A DNA stretch of 22,375 nt from Cytophagaceae bacterium (lineage in GTDB: Bacteria; Bacteroidota; Bacteroidia; Cytophagales; Flexibacteraceae), in assembly GCA_947464365.1 (NCBI GenBank), contig CANHWS010000019.1, positions 1 through 22,375 of the forward strand. The letters run 5' to 3'. Under the pieces are notes generated by a model that did not search any database, was not told where the DNA came from, and saw nothing but the letters and a program-made list of their open reading frames with translations. Positions 1 to 7,096 of the stretch are shown here, piece after piece (the first letter of the stretch is position 1; the number at the start of each line of letters is the position of its first letter). Made by a program: the position numbers and the translations under genes.

Positions 1-75
1 GTCGATCATGACTGGTTTGTCGCCGCTGATGATTTCAGCAAAGTTGGCGTCGGTTACTTCAATTGCTTTTCCCAT
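1..75 (-). CDS. trxA: Thioredoxin, N-terminal fragment (runs off window start)
   Basis: The first 25 codons of a minus-strand gene whose remainder lies beyond position 1. The peptide begins MGKAIEVTDANFAEII and continues through SGDKPVMID. This is the beta1-alpha1-beta2 start of bacterial thioredoxin, just before the expected FWA-WCGPC active site, which is outside the window. Thioredoxin is a small cytosolic disulfide reductase. The ATG (complement of 73-75) fits the family start, and there is no Shine-Dalgarno-like sequence upstream, as for the other genes here. The upstream SPOR-like gene lies on the same strand but is separated by a strong terminator, so trxA probably has its own promoter in 76-264. 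The assignment rests on a short segment; another thioredoxin-fold protein is possible. Confidence 0.8.
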   Translation of the reverse strand, partial: MGKAIEVTDANFAEIISGDKPVMID

Positions 76-130
76 GATAATTACAAAGGGTGAAAAAGAG
101 GTTTAATGATGTTGCAAAAGCAATTCGCCT

Positions 131-147
131 ATCGGACAAGGTCCGAT
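131..147. promoter_or_regulatory. Perfect inverted repeat upstream of trxA
   Basis: ATCGGAC-AAG-GTCCGAT, seven perfect base pairs around a 3-nt loop, lies 56 bp upstream of the trxA start. It could be an operator or an RNA hairpin in the trxA leader. It is seen directly; its function is unknown. Confidence 0.35.
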
Positions 148-197
148 GACGACGATCGCATCTTGGGCTGGGCCTGGGCTAATATCCCGATAGGGAG

Positions 198-213
198 CCT
201 GACAAAAGTCAGG
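198..213. promoter_or_regulatory. Second perfect stem-loop upstream of trxA
   Basis: CCTGAC-AAAA-GTCAGG is a perfect 6-bp stem with a 4-nt loop between the terminator at 265-305 and the trxA start. It has no U-tract on either strand that would make it a good terminator. Function is unknown. Confidence 0.3.
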
Positions 214-264
214 GCCGAGGTTAAGACACTAGGTGCAGGTCTTACTTCATGGACGTAAAGGTAC

Positions 265-305
265 AAAAAGGAGGCCAAAAGTACCGATGGGTACCCTGGC
301 CTCCT
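265..305 (-). terminator. Rho-independent terminator of the SPOR-like gene
   Basis: On the minus strand, AGGAGGCCA pairs perfectly with TGGCCTCCT (269-277 with 297-305). An inner GGTACC-rich segment extends the hairpin, and a run of five T follows at once (complement of 265-269). It lies about 77 bp past the stop of the gene at 382-1128 and reads in that gene's direction. A smaller hairpin, ATAGCC-ATA-GGCTAT (311-325), sits between the stop and this terminator. Confidence 0.85.
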
Positions 306-381
306 GCTATATAGCCATAGGCTATGCTTATCCGTTACGGGATATGCCCTAAGCTATTGCCTTGGCTGGGTAAGCTTGACC

Positions 382-1128
382 CTAGCGGCTAGCAGTAGCC
401 TCGGCGGTGTTGACGCCCATAGAGGCAAGGGCAGACTTGATGCTGCAGCGTTGGCCGTCCTTATAGGCTACAACCCAGGCGGTTTTGATGCCGAGCTCAC
501 GCATTTGCTCTTTCAGGTTGTCGGCTTGGGCAAAGGCACGGAAAGTACCCATCATGATGCGTTGCAGGCCATTGGACTCATCCTTAACCAAAATGACGCT
601 TTTGTTGAACTTAGGGGCCACGCCAGCACGCTCGATCACGCCAACCTGGACGCTGAACATCACACCTTTGCTGCTGGTCAGGAGCTCTCCTTTGAGCATT
701 TCGCGGAAACCACCGATCTGGGCTTTGCCTTTTTTGCCTTTAGGGGCTGGCATTGACTCCACGATCTGGGCGGCACGCTCCAGCTGTTGGTTAGATTGCT
801 CAAATTTACCCATCAGCTCGTTGTAGGCCTCTTTCTGGACGTCAACGGTGTTTTTGAGGGTCGCAACCTCAGCTTTGAGGCTATCCACATCCTTGGCTTG
901 GGTCAACATATCTGTTGTAAGGCGGGTTGACTCTGCCTTGAGCATCTCATGCTCCTCGGTTAGGGCCTTAAACTCCATAGGGTTCATCGCACGTTGGCGT
1001 TTTTTCCACTCACGGGCGATCTGGCGTTCGGTTTTTTGCTCCTGAGCCATGGCATGCATACTCATCATGCTGAGACCTAAGATGGTGACTGATAACATCA
1101 GTCTAGTCATTACGGTGTTCGTTTTCAT
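382..1128 (-). CDS. Periplasmic coiled-coil protein with C-terminal SPOR-like domain
   Basis: A 248-residue protein. Residues 1-28 form a signal peptide ending AMA before QE. Residues about 30-125 are a charged, heptad-like helical region (coiled coil), followed by a Lys/Gly-rich linker (PAPKGKKGKA, about 127-136). Residues about 155-230 resemble a SPOR fold: a strand (VMFSVQVGVI), a second strand reading QRIMMGTFRAFAQA, a helix and a final strand TAWVVAYKDGQ. SPOR domains bind denuded peptidoglycan, often at division sites. Similar Bacteroidota proteins are often labelled Ezrin/radixin/moesin family because of the coiled coil. I infer an exported, possibly cell-wall-associated role. The ATG at 1128 gives a complete signal peptide, the stop is TAG, and a strong terminator follows. 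The export signal is clear; the SPOR match is moderate. Confidence 0.8.
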   Translation of the reverse strand: MKTNTVMTRLMLSVTILGLSMMSMHAMAQEQKTERQIAREWKKRQRAMNPMEFKALTEEHEMLKAESTRLTTDMLTQAKDVDSLKAEVATLKNTVDVQKEAYNELMGKFEQSNQQLERAAQIVESMPAPKGKKGKAQIGGFREMLKGELLTSSKGVMFSVQVGVIERAGVAPKFNKSVILVKDESNGLQRIMMGTFRAFAQADNLKEQMRELGIKTAWVVAYKDGQRCSIKSALASMGVNTAEATASR

Positions 1129-1757
1129 TTTTGAGATGGGTGCCTGTTGGATTGCTTTGGACAGGCGGGGAAAGATAGGAATGGGGTTTGGATCTTCTTC
1201 TGGAACTCATCAGGACTAGGTTGCTAAGTCTAGTCAGACAAATATGGTCAACTTGATTGGGTCTGGGCTGACAATCTGGCGCAATGGACAACTAGGCTCA
1301 AGGCTCCAGATTATTTTAATCCCGAATGTTTGACAAAGTTATTGGGTGCTTAGCCAAGGACTGCAATCAAGTTGAGGGCAATCCTTACACGAAACGGTGT
1401 AAGTTTAACATTTTTGTCAAAAAAACTTACATCGGCCTGCATTTTTCTTGCAGAATCAGCCTTCTGTGTGCCTCCGATGGAGCCGTCCTAGCCACTTGTC
1501 AACGGTGTCTTGCCTTTGCTTGACGGGGCCCAAAGGGGCGGCGCGCAGCCTCCAAAATGTCGCAAGTCGGTCCATAAGGCCCCAAGTGTCGGCCAGATGC
1601 ACTAACTTGCTGGCCTAACTATTGACTAAGAGTTGTCACGACATCCTAAGGTCGATAGTAGGGTCGGACTATGCCATTTTGCCACATTTATATAATAGGT
1701 AGGCGCAGTTCACGATCCAGAGATTAAGATAATAGTCCTCCAGCGCATCAGCACATC
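1129..1757. other. 629-bp divergent intergenic region with potential RNA structure
   Basis: It lies between the divergent SPOR-like gene and secA and should hold both promoters. I find no clean match to the Bacteroidota TTG / TAnnTTTG promoter consensus. It holds a 9-bp inverted repeat TGTAAGTTT / AAACTTACA (1398-1406 with 1423-1431). It also holds complementary GGGGCC (1525-1530) and GGCCCC (1578-1583), and GGCCAG / CTGGCC (1591-1596 with 1610-1615), which could fold into a structured element 140-230 nt upstream of secA. No tRNA or convincing protein gene was found; the 65-codon open frame at 1326-1523 is judged spurious. Confidence 0.5.
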
Positions 1758-4700
1758 ATGCTAGACCTGATTACCAAAAGTATAGCCAAGGTATTTGGCA
1801 CCAAATCTGACCGTGACGTCAAAGAGCTCATGCCTTATGTCGGCCTCGTGAATGCGGAGTACGACAAACTAGGCAGCCTTAACGATGACGAGCTCAGGGG
1901 CAAAAGCCAAGCATTGCGTGCCCAGATCAAACAAGAGCTGTCCGAATACGAAGGCAAAATTGCCGAATACCAAGCCAAAACTGCCCCAGGTAGCACAACC
2001 ACTGCCACCGAAAAGGAGCAGATTTTTGCCGCCATTGACAAGCTTTATCTGGACCGTAACAAACGGCTAGAGGAGGTCCTGCTTGCTATCTTGCCAGAGG
2101 CATTTGCTGTTATTAAGGATACTGCACGCCGCCTCAAGGAGAACGGCCAGCTGGTCGTGACTGCAACCCCGCATGACGTCTGGATGGCTGCTAACCGTGG
2201 CCATGTCACCATACAGGACGGCAAAGCCACTTGGGCTAACCAGTGGCAAGCCGCCGGTACGACCATCGTCTGGGATATGTTGCACTATGACGTCCAGATC
2301 ATTGGTGGTGTGGTTTTGCACAAAGGCAAAATTTCCGAAATGGCCACTGGCGAGGGTAAAACCTTGGTCGCTACCTTCCCGGCCTTCTTGAATGCTTTGG
2401 CTGGTTATGGTGTCCATATCGTAACCGTCAATGACTACCTCGCTAAGCGGGATAGCCAATGGATGGGGCCTTTGTTCGAGTTCCATGACATGAAGGTCGA
2501 TTGTATCGATCAGCATGAGCCCAATAGCGAAGCACGCCGTGAGGCTTACCTAGCTGACATCACTTACGGTACTAACAACGAGTTTGGCTTCGACTATTTG
2601 CGGGACAATATGGCCCGTGAGCCAGAGGAGCTGGTGCAGCGCAAACTGCATTATGCGATGGTTGATGAAGTGGATAGCGTCTTGATTGATGATGCTAGGA
2701 CCCCACTTATCATCTCTGGCCCGATGACTGCTGGCGATCAGCAAGAGTTTGAGGCCCTACGCCCTCGTGTCAACAAGCTTTATGAGGCCCAGCGTGCCAT
2801 CACAAACAAGTTCCTGACTGATGCCAAACGCCTATTGGCCGAAGGCAATACCCAGGAAGGTGGTCTGGCCCTGTTCCGTGCCCATCGTGGTTTGCCGAAG
2901 TACAAACCCTTGATCAAGTTCCTGAGCGAGACTGGCAACAAGGCCATCATGCAGAAGATCGAGAACCATTACCTAGCTGACAACAGCAAGGCGATGCCAG
3001 AGGCTGACAAGCCACTGCTCTTCACGATCGACGAAAAGAACAACCAAGTGGACCTCACCGAGGCGGGCATCAACTACATGACCACCGAGAATGAGGACCC
3101 TAATTTCTTCATCCTGCCAGATCTGTCCACCACGCTTACCGCAGTTGATAAAGACAAGGCCCTTTCGGAGGATGATAAGCTCCGCCACAAGGACCAGATC
3201 ATTGCCGAATACACCGACAAGACCAAACGTATCCACACCATCCAGCAATTGCTGAAGGCTTTCACCTTGTTTGAAAAAGAGGTGGAGTACGTCATCATGG
3301 ACGGAAAGGTGAAAATCGTAGATGAGCAAACAGGTCGTATCCTAGACGGTCGTCGCTATTCGGACGGGCTGCACCAAGCCATTGAGGCCAAAGAAGGCGT
3401 CAAGGTTGAGGATGCGACCCAGACTTATGCCACCGTCACCCTCCAGAACTATTTCCGGATGTACCACAAGCTCTCGGGCATGACTGGTACTGCCGAAACA
3501 GAAGCTGGTGAATTCTGGACCATCTATAAACTAGATGTGGTCGTTATCCCGACCAACCGCCAAGCGGTTCGGAAAGATCACCAAGACAAAGTCTATAAGA
3601 CAGTCCGTGAGAAGTTTAACGGCGTGGTGGACGAAATTGTCCAGCTGACCGAAAAAGGCCGCCCTGTCCTAGTCGGTACCACATCGGTTGAGATTAGTGA
3701 GCTCTTGAGCCGGATGCTCAAACTCCGCAACATCAAACACCAGGTCCTGAACGCGAAGTACCACCAGAAGGAAGCTGAGATTGTGGCAGAAGCTGGTAAG
3801 CCTGGCACTGTCACGATCGCAACCAACATGGCTGGCCGTGGTACGGATATCAAGTTGTCGCCCGAAAGTAAAGCTGCTGGTGGCCTAGCCATCATCGGTA
3901 CGGAGCGTCACGAAAGCCGTCGGGTTGACCGCCAGCTACGTGGTCGTTCTGGTCGCCAAGGTGACCCAGGTACAAGCCAGTTCTTCGTTTCGCTAGAAGA
4001 CAACCTGATGCGTCTGTTTGGTTCTGACCGTATCGTCAGCCTGATGGACAAGATGGGTCTTGAAGAAGGTGAGGTGATCCAGCACAGCATGATCACGAAC
4101 AGCATCGAGCGCGCCCAGAAGAAGGTGGAAGAAAACCACTTCGGTAGCCGTAAACGCCTGCTAGAGTATGACGACGTCATGAACGCACAGCGCGAGGTGA
4201 TCTACAAACGCCGTCGGAATGCCCTCTTTGGGGATCGACTAGAGCTTGATTTGCTAGGCATGACCTACGACAGCTGCGATCGCATCCTGCAAGAGGCTAA
4301 ATCTAGTCGTGACTACGAGCAGTACAAACTCCAGGCCCTCCATTGGTTTGGTCTGGCACCGCATAGCATCACACCTGATGCTTTCGAGAAACAAAAAGCA
4401 GCTGAGCTGACACCTATTTTCTACAAAGAGGTGATGGCTTATTATCGGGAGCGACTTGCTGCACTCAATGCAGGTGCCCTGCCTGTTTTCGAGCAAATGC
4501 ACGCCCAGTATGGCGATCAGCTTGAGAATGTTGTTGTGCCACTCACAGATGGTAAGCGCCCTAACCAAGTGGCTGTCGAGATCAAAAAGGCTCTCGCCTC
4601 TGACGGGGCTGAGCTGTCTCGCACCATCGAGAAGATGGTCACTTTGGGCTTCATCGACCAACTCTGGAAGGAGCACCTTCGGGATATGGACGACCTCAAG

Positions 4701-5129
4701 CAGGCCAGTAACAATGCCTATATCGAACAGAAGGACCCATTGTTGGTCTATAAGTTCGAGGCCCTGCAGCTGTTCAAGACCTTGGTCTACAGGATTAATG
4801 AAGATGTCTTGACCTTCCTTTTCAAGGTGGAAATCCAGCAGGCTGAAGAGACCCCTGAGGTCATCGTGCCACAGCGCCAAGCCCCACCTCGCCCAGCTGA
4901 CAATGCCCGAATCCGGACCAGCCGTGACGAGGAGGAAGCCTTAACTGCTGTTGCCGAAGAGCCTGCCCCTCCTGTCAAACGTGCCCCTATCCGCACAGGC
5001 CCCGTTATTAACCGCAATGACCGTGTCAGCGTACGTTATGCCAATGGCGAGCTCAAGAAGGATGTCAAGTACAAAACCGTTGAGGATGACATCCTGAACA
5101 ACCTTTGTGTCGTTGTGGATATGGCCTAG
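1758..5129 (+). CDS. secA: Preprotein translocase ATPase SecA
   Basis: A 1,123-residue SecA, the cytosolic and membrane-associated ATPase that drives unfolded preproteins through SecYEG. In order: N-terminal helical segment; nucleotide-binding domain 1 with Walker A MATGEGKT (195-202) and Walker B DEVDS (303-307); TNNEFGFDYLRDN (272-284); a preprotein cross-linking domain with an enlarged insertion around residues 330-470; MTGTAETEAGE (about 575); NMAGRGTDI (about 688); the arginine-finger region LRGRSGRQGDPG (about 727); and the helical scaffold with IDQLWKEHLRDMDDLKQ (about 965). It is longer than E. coli SecA (901 residues), as is usual in Bacteroidota. The usual CxCx8C[HC] zinc-binding tail is absent; instead the end reads RNDRVSVRYANGELKKD and then KYKTVEDD. 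The ATG at 1758 fits the family start. It stands alone, with its own terminator, so it is probably monocistronic. Confidence 0.98.
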   Translation: MLDLITKSIAKVFGTKSDRDVKELMPYVGLVNAEYDKLGSLNDDELRGKSQALRAQIKQELSEYEGKIAEYQAKTAPGSTTTATEKEQIFAAIDKLYLDRNKRLEEVLLAILPEAFAVIKDTARRLKENGQLVVTATPHDVWMAANRGHVTIQDGKATWANQWQAAGTTIVWDMLHYDVQIIGGVVLHKGKISEMATGEGKTLVATFPAFLNALAGYGVHIVTVNDYLAKRDSQWMGPLFEFHDMKVDCIDQHEPNSEARREAYLADITYGTNNEFGFDYLRDNMAREPEELVQRKLHYAMVDEVDSVLIDDARTPLIISGPMTAGDQQEFEALRPRVNKLYEAQRAITNKFLTDAKRLLAEGNTQEGGLALFRAHRGLPKYKPLIKFLSETGNKAIMQKIENHYLADNSKAMPEADKPLLFTIDEKNNQVDLTEAGINYMTTENEDPNFFILPDLSTTLTAVDKDKALSEDDKLRHKDQIIAEYTDKTKRIHTIQQLLKAFTLFEKEVEYVIMDGKVKIVDEQTGRILDGRRYSDGLHQAIEAKEGVKVEDATQTYATVTLQNYFRMYHKLSGMTGTAETEAGEFWTIYKLDVVVIPTNRQAVRKDHQDKVYKTVREKFNGVVDEIVQLTEKGRPVLVGTTSVEISELLSRMLKLRNIKHQVLNAKYHQKEAEIVAEAGKPGTVTIATNMAGRGTDIKLSPESKAAGGLAIIGTERHESRRVDRQLRGRSGRQGDPGTSQFFVSLEDNLMRLFGSDRIVSLMDKMGLEEGEVIQHSMITNSIERAQKKVEENHFGSRKRLLEYDDVMNAQREVIYKRRRNALFGDRLELDLLGMTYDSCDRILQEAKSSRDYEQYKLQALHWFGLAPHSITPDAFEKQKAAELTPIFYKEVMAYYRERLAALNAGALPVFEQMHAQYGDQLENVVVPLTDGKRPNQVAVEIKKALASDGAELSRTIEKMVTLGFIDQLWKEHLRDMDDLKQASNNAYIEQKDPLLVYKFEALQLFKTLVYRINEDVLTFLFKVEIQQAEETPEVIVPQRQAPPRPADNARIRTSRDEEEALTAVAEEPAPPVKRAPIRTGPVINRNDRVSVRYANGELKKDVKYKTVEDDILNNLCVVVDMA

Positions 5130-5155
5130 GCCTAACTAGTGCACTTGTAACTAAT

Positions 5156-5199
5156 GCCAAACCCCCTTTGCCAGAGATGGTGGAGGGGGTTTGGCGTTT
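5156..5199 (+). terminator. Terminator downstream of secA
   Basis: GCCAAACCCCC (5156-5166) pairs with GGGGGTTTGGC (5185-5195), with A/T and wobble pairs extending the stem inward; GTTTAA follows. It begins 26 bp after the secA stop. The stem is very strong and the U-tract short. Confidence 0.75.
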
Positions 5200-5561
5200 A
5201 ATGGAAGGGTGTAATATTTGGTTACATTTACATACAGAAGTTGACTAACGGTAAATACATCACTGAAAAGGAGAAGTTCAAGGCCTTCGATCTGATCGGC
5301 AAATACAAACTACAAGACTTCTATACCCATACTGACGTAATAAGGGACAAGTCACAGCCGCAGTTATTGCTGGAGTTTTTGAAAGGATGACCCATTTAGA
5401 CATTAGTCATCAAGAATTCCTGTTAACTGGGAGAGGTAAAAGAACGTGGTGTTACTTGATCGGCGCCTTTACTAATCGAAACATAAGCTTTTTGCTCATG
5501 CATCAGATTGCATAAAGCCCTTCCCATAAGTTGTTTCGTTGCTGCTTAAAATTTAAGCCCC
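5200..5561. other. Intergenic region with a possible degraded coding fragment
   Basis: A 360-bp stretch between the convergent ends of secA and the XRE regulator. On the plus strand, 5241-5390 is open (TTG to TGA, 49 codons) and reads like the C-terminus of a real protein (TNGKYITEKEKFKAFDLIGK, then YKLQDFYTHTD). It has no ATG, and a stop lies just upstream in frame. The TGA ending differs from every accepted gene here, so a gene relic is likelier than a working gene. A 7-bp palindrome, GCTTAAA-A-TTTAAGC (5544-5558), lies just past the regulator's stop but lacks a T-tract. Confidence 0.3.
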
Positions 5562-6395
5562 CTACACCCCCTGCGCTGCCTTCAACCGGCCGACATCTTC
5601 CTGTAGTTTCATCAAGTAGTTGACGATGTCGCCACTGGCCATTTGTGGGTCTGGTATCTCGTGCTGCATAAAATAAACGAACTTCCAGATCTCTTTAACC
5701 TCATTGGCAGGCACCGTGTAAGGCTGATATGCCGGGTTAAGGCTGCGGAGTGTGAATGATCGGCTGCTTGAAATATCGCTATCTACTAGTTTGAAGACGA
5801 TGCCTTCTTCCATCGTGAGGAGGATACAAGCCTGTCCTTTTTTGATCTCCGTCCAGTCCATGATAAACTCGCCGATGACATAGGCCTTGTCTGGGATTGG
5901 CAACATACTGTCCCCACTCAATTGGAAACAGCGGTAATTACGTTCCTTGGCCAAGAAGGGCATCTGGAATTTGGGTAGGGTAGCGACGAACTCAGGGTCA
6001 GCAAAGCCAGTGGTATAGCCAGCTTTGGCTCGCTCAGGCACCAGCTCGATGTTTTCGCGGTTGCGGCTGTCAATCGTTGTGCTCAGGATACGGAGGTGGG
6101 TGCCTTGCATATAGGCATCATGGCCGAGCTCAAGCTCTAGTAGTTGGCGTTCGCTCATCCTTGCCATCTCAACCTTGATGAGGGTATCGATACTGACCTT
6201 AAAATAGGCTGACATCGCAAGTAATACCTCGATACTCGGTTGTGCAACCCCGTTTTCGTAGCCACTAAGGGTGCTGCGCTTCATTTCGAGAGCAACGGCC
6301 ATTTCGTCCTGCGTGCGTTTTTTGCGCATCCGCAAAAACTTGATGTTCTGGTTGAAGTGCGACGGGGGCAGCTGCTTGATGTTGATGACGGCCAT
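5562..6395 (-). CDS. XRE-family transcriptional regulator with S24/LexA-like self-cleavage domain
   Basis: A 277-residue protein. Residues about 16-71 form an XRE helix-turn-helix (Cro/CI type: RTQDEMAVALEMKRSTLSGY, then ENG). After a helical linker, residues about 117-245 form an S24 peptidase-like domain with a candidate cleavage pair Ala125-Gly126 in AKAGY, a catalytic Ser163 in GDSMLP, and Lys202 in GIVFKLV. In LexA and CI repressors this Ser/Lys dyad cuts the Ala-Gly bond when triggered, which inactivates the repressor. Similar proteins are common as stand-alone chromosomal genes in Bacteroidota, so it need not be a phage repressor, and no phage genes adjoin it. Its targets are unknown; a DNA-damage or stress role is inference. 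The ATG at 6395 leaves a short N-terminal arm before the HTH. The stop is TAG. Confidence 0.9.
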   Translation of the reverse strand: MAVINIKQLPPSHFNQNIKFLRMRKKRTQDEMAVALEMKRSTLSGYENGVAQPSIEVLLAMSAYFKVSIDTLIKVEMARMSERQLLELELGHDAYMQGTHLRILSTTIDSRNRENIELVPERAKAGYTTGFADPEFVATLPKFQMPFLAKERNYRCFQLSGDSMLPIPDKAYVIGEFIMDWTEIKKGQACILLTMEEGIVFKLVDSDISSSRSFTLRSLNPAYQPYTVPANEVKEIWKFVYFMQHEIPDPQMASGDIVNYLMKLQEDVGRLKAAQGV

Positions 6396-6712
6396 AGGAA
6401 GTGGTACTATTGAAGGGATACGTAATGGAGGCAGGTTGACTGGACCCTGTGGAAATGGCTAGGGTGCAAAGCCAAACCAACTTGTTTGATTAGAAACCTG
6501 TCAGTTGGTGGGCTAGAAATAAAGCAAGGCTATTTGAGACTTCCAAACTTTGGGTCCAAATTGACCGCAAAACTTTTTTCTGGCAGCGTCTGGTAGTGCT
6601 TGCTGCTTGGGTCGTGGTTGTGATTGACGTCTTGGGCCTAAGTATCAAGTAGTCAGGCAATGTGGGCAATAATATGTAGTCAGATCCTGCGTTTTGACTG
6701 TAAATTGCGGCC
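6396..6712. other. 317-bp divergent intergenic region
   Basis: It separates the divergent regulator and septum-protein genes and should carry both promoters and possibly the regulator's own operator. I see no clear promoter consensus, no strong inverted repeat, and no coding frame with plausible protein composition. The minus-strand frame covering 6490-6729 is open but has a Ser/Thr/Gln-biased, non-protein-like sequence. Confidence 0.4.
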
Positions 6713-7015
6713 ATGCTTAACTGGATCAAACGTCAAACCTGGATGCGTAATTTTTACGTCTGGACAGGTGCGGCTTGGGTATTCTGGATGATCTTTTTCG
6801 ACGGTAACAACTGGCGCATAATGGTCCGAACTTACTACAACCTGACTGTCGCTCGGGACGAAAAAGCCTATTATCAACAACAGAAAGAGGCGGTACTGAA
6901 AGAGCGCAACGAGGTGATGGGTAGCCCTGAGCTCCTAGAGAAATTCGCCCGGGAACGCTACCTGATGAAAAAGCCCACTGAAGACCTTTTCTTGGTCGAG
7001 GAAGTTAAGAAATAG
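6713..7015 (+). CDS. Septum formation initiator (FtsB/DivIC family)
   Basis: A 100-residue bitopic membrane protein. A short basic N-terminus (MLNWIKRQTWMRN) precedes a transmembrane segment at about 14-30 (FYVWTGAAWVFWMIFF). Next come a coiled coil at about 45-72 (DEKAYYQQQKEAVLKERNEV) and the family's conserved end, SPELLEKFARERYLMKKP, then TEDLF. FtsB/DivIC proteins form a trimeric complex with FtsL and FtsQ/DivIB in the divisome and regulate septal peptidoglycan synthesis. Length and layout are typical of Bacteroidota homologues. The eno gene often found beside it in this phylum is not present here. I leave the symbol open because sequence alone does not separate FtsB from DivIC. The stop is TAG. 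Confidence 0.9.
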   Translation: MLNWIKRQTWMRNFYVWTGAAWVFWMIFFDGNNWRIMVRTYYNLTVARDEKAYYQQQKEAVLKERNEVMGSPELLEKFARERYLMKKPTEDLFLVEEVKK

Positions 7016-7040
7016 AAGGCCTATCGGATCTTAGCCTTTT
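7016..7040 (+). terminator. Possible weak terminator after the septum gene
   Basis: AAGGC (7016-7020) pairs with GCCTT (7034-7038) and runs into TTTT (7037-7040), directly after the TAG stop. The stem is only five base pairs with a 13-nt loop, so termination may be partial. Confidence 0.3.
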
Positions 7041-7096
7041 GCGCCCCGCCCTTTCAAGTAACATTCCCAACACCGTTTCTTTATCTTGATACCATT

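Noticed and set aside
376..756. Plus-strand open frame of 126 codons
   Set aside because: Antisense shadow of the SPOR-like gene at 382-1128, which has a signal peptide, coiled coil and terminator.
1326..1523. 65-codon plus-strand frame with seven cysteines, including a CxxC pair
   Set aside because: No recognisable family; it ends in TGA whereas all accepted genes end in TAG, and it overlaps the inverted repeat at 1398-1431. Most likely chance.
4254..4880. 208-codon minus-strand frame inside secA
   Set aside because: Shadow of secA, whose motifs are intact along the same stretch.
5544..5558. Palindrome GCTTAAA-A-TTTAAGC as terminator of the XRE gene
   Set aside because: The stem is AT-rich and no T-tract follows on the minus strand; a working terminator is not supported.
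5562..6395. XRE/S24 gene as a prophage CI repressor
   Set aside because: No integrase, Cro, structural or other phage gene nearby, and similar stand-alone regulators are common in Bacteroidota.
6490..6729. 79-codon minus-strand frame in the gap before the septum gene
   Set aside because: Composition is unlike protein, with runs of Thr and Ser, and it overlaps the septum gene start on the other strand.
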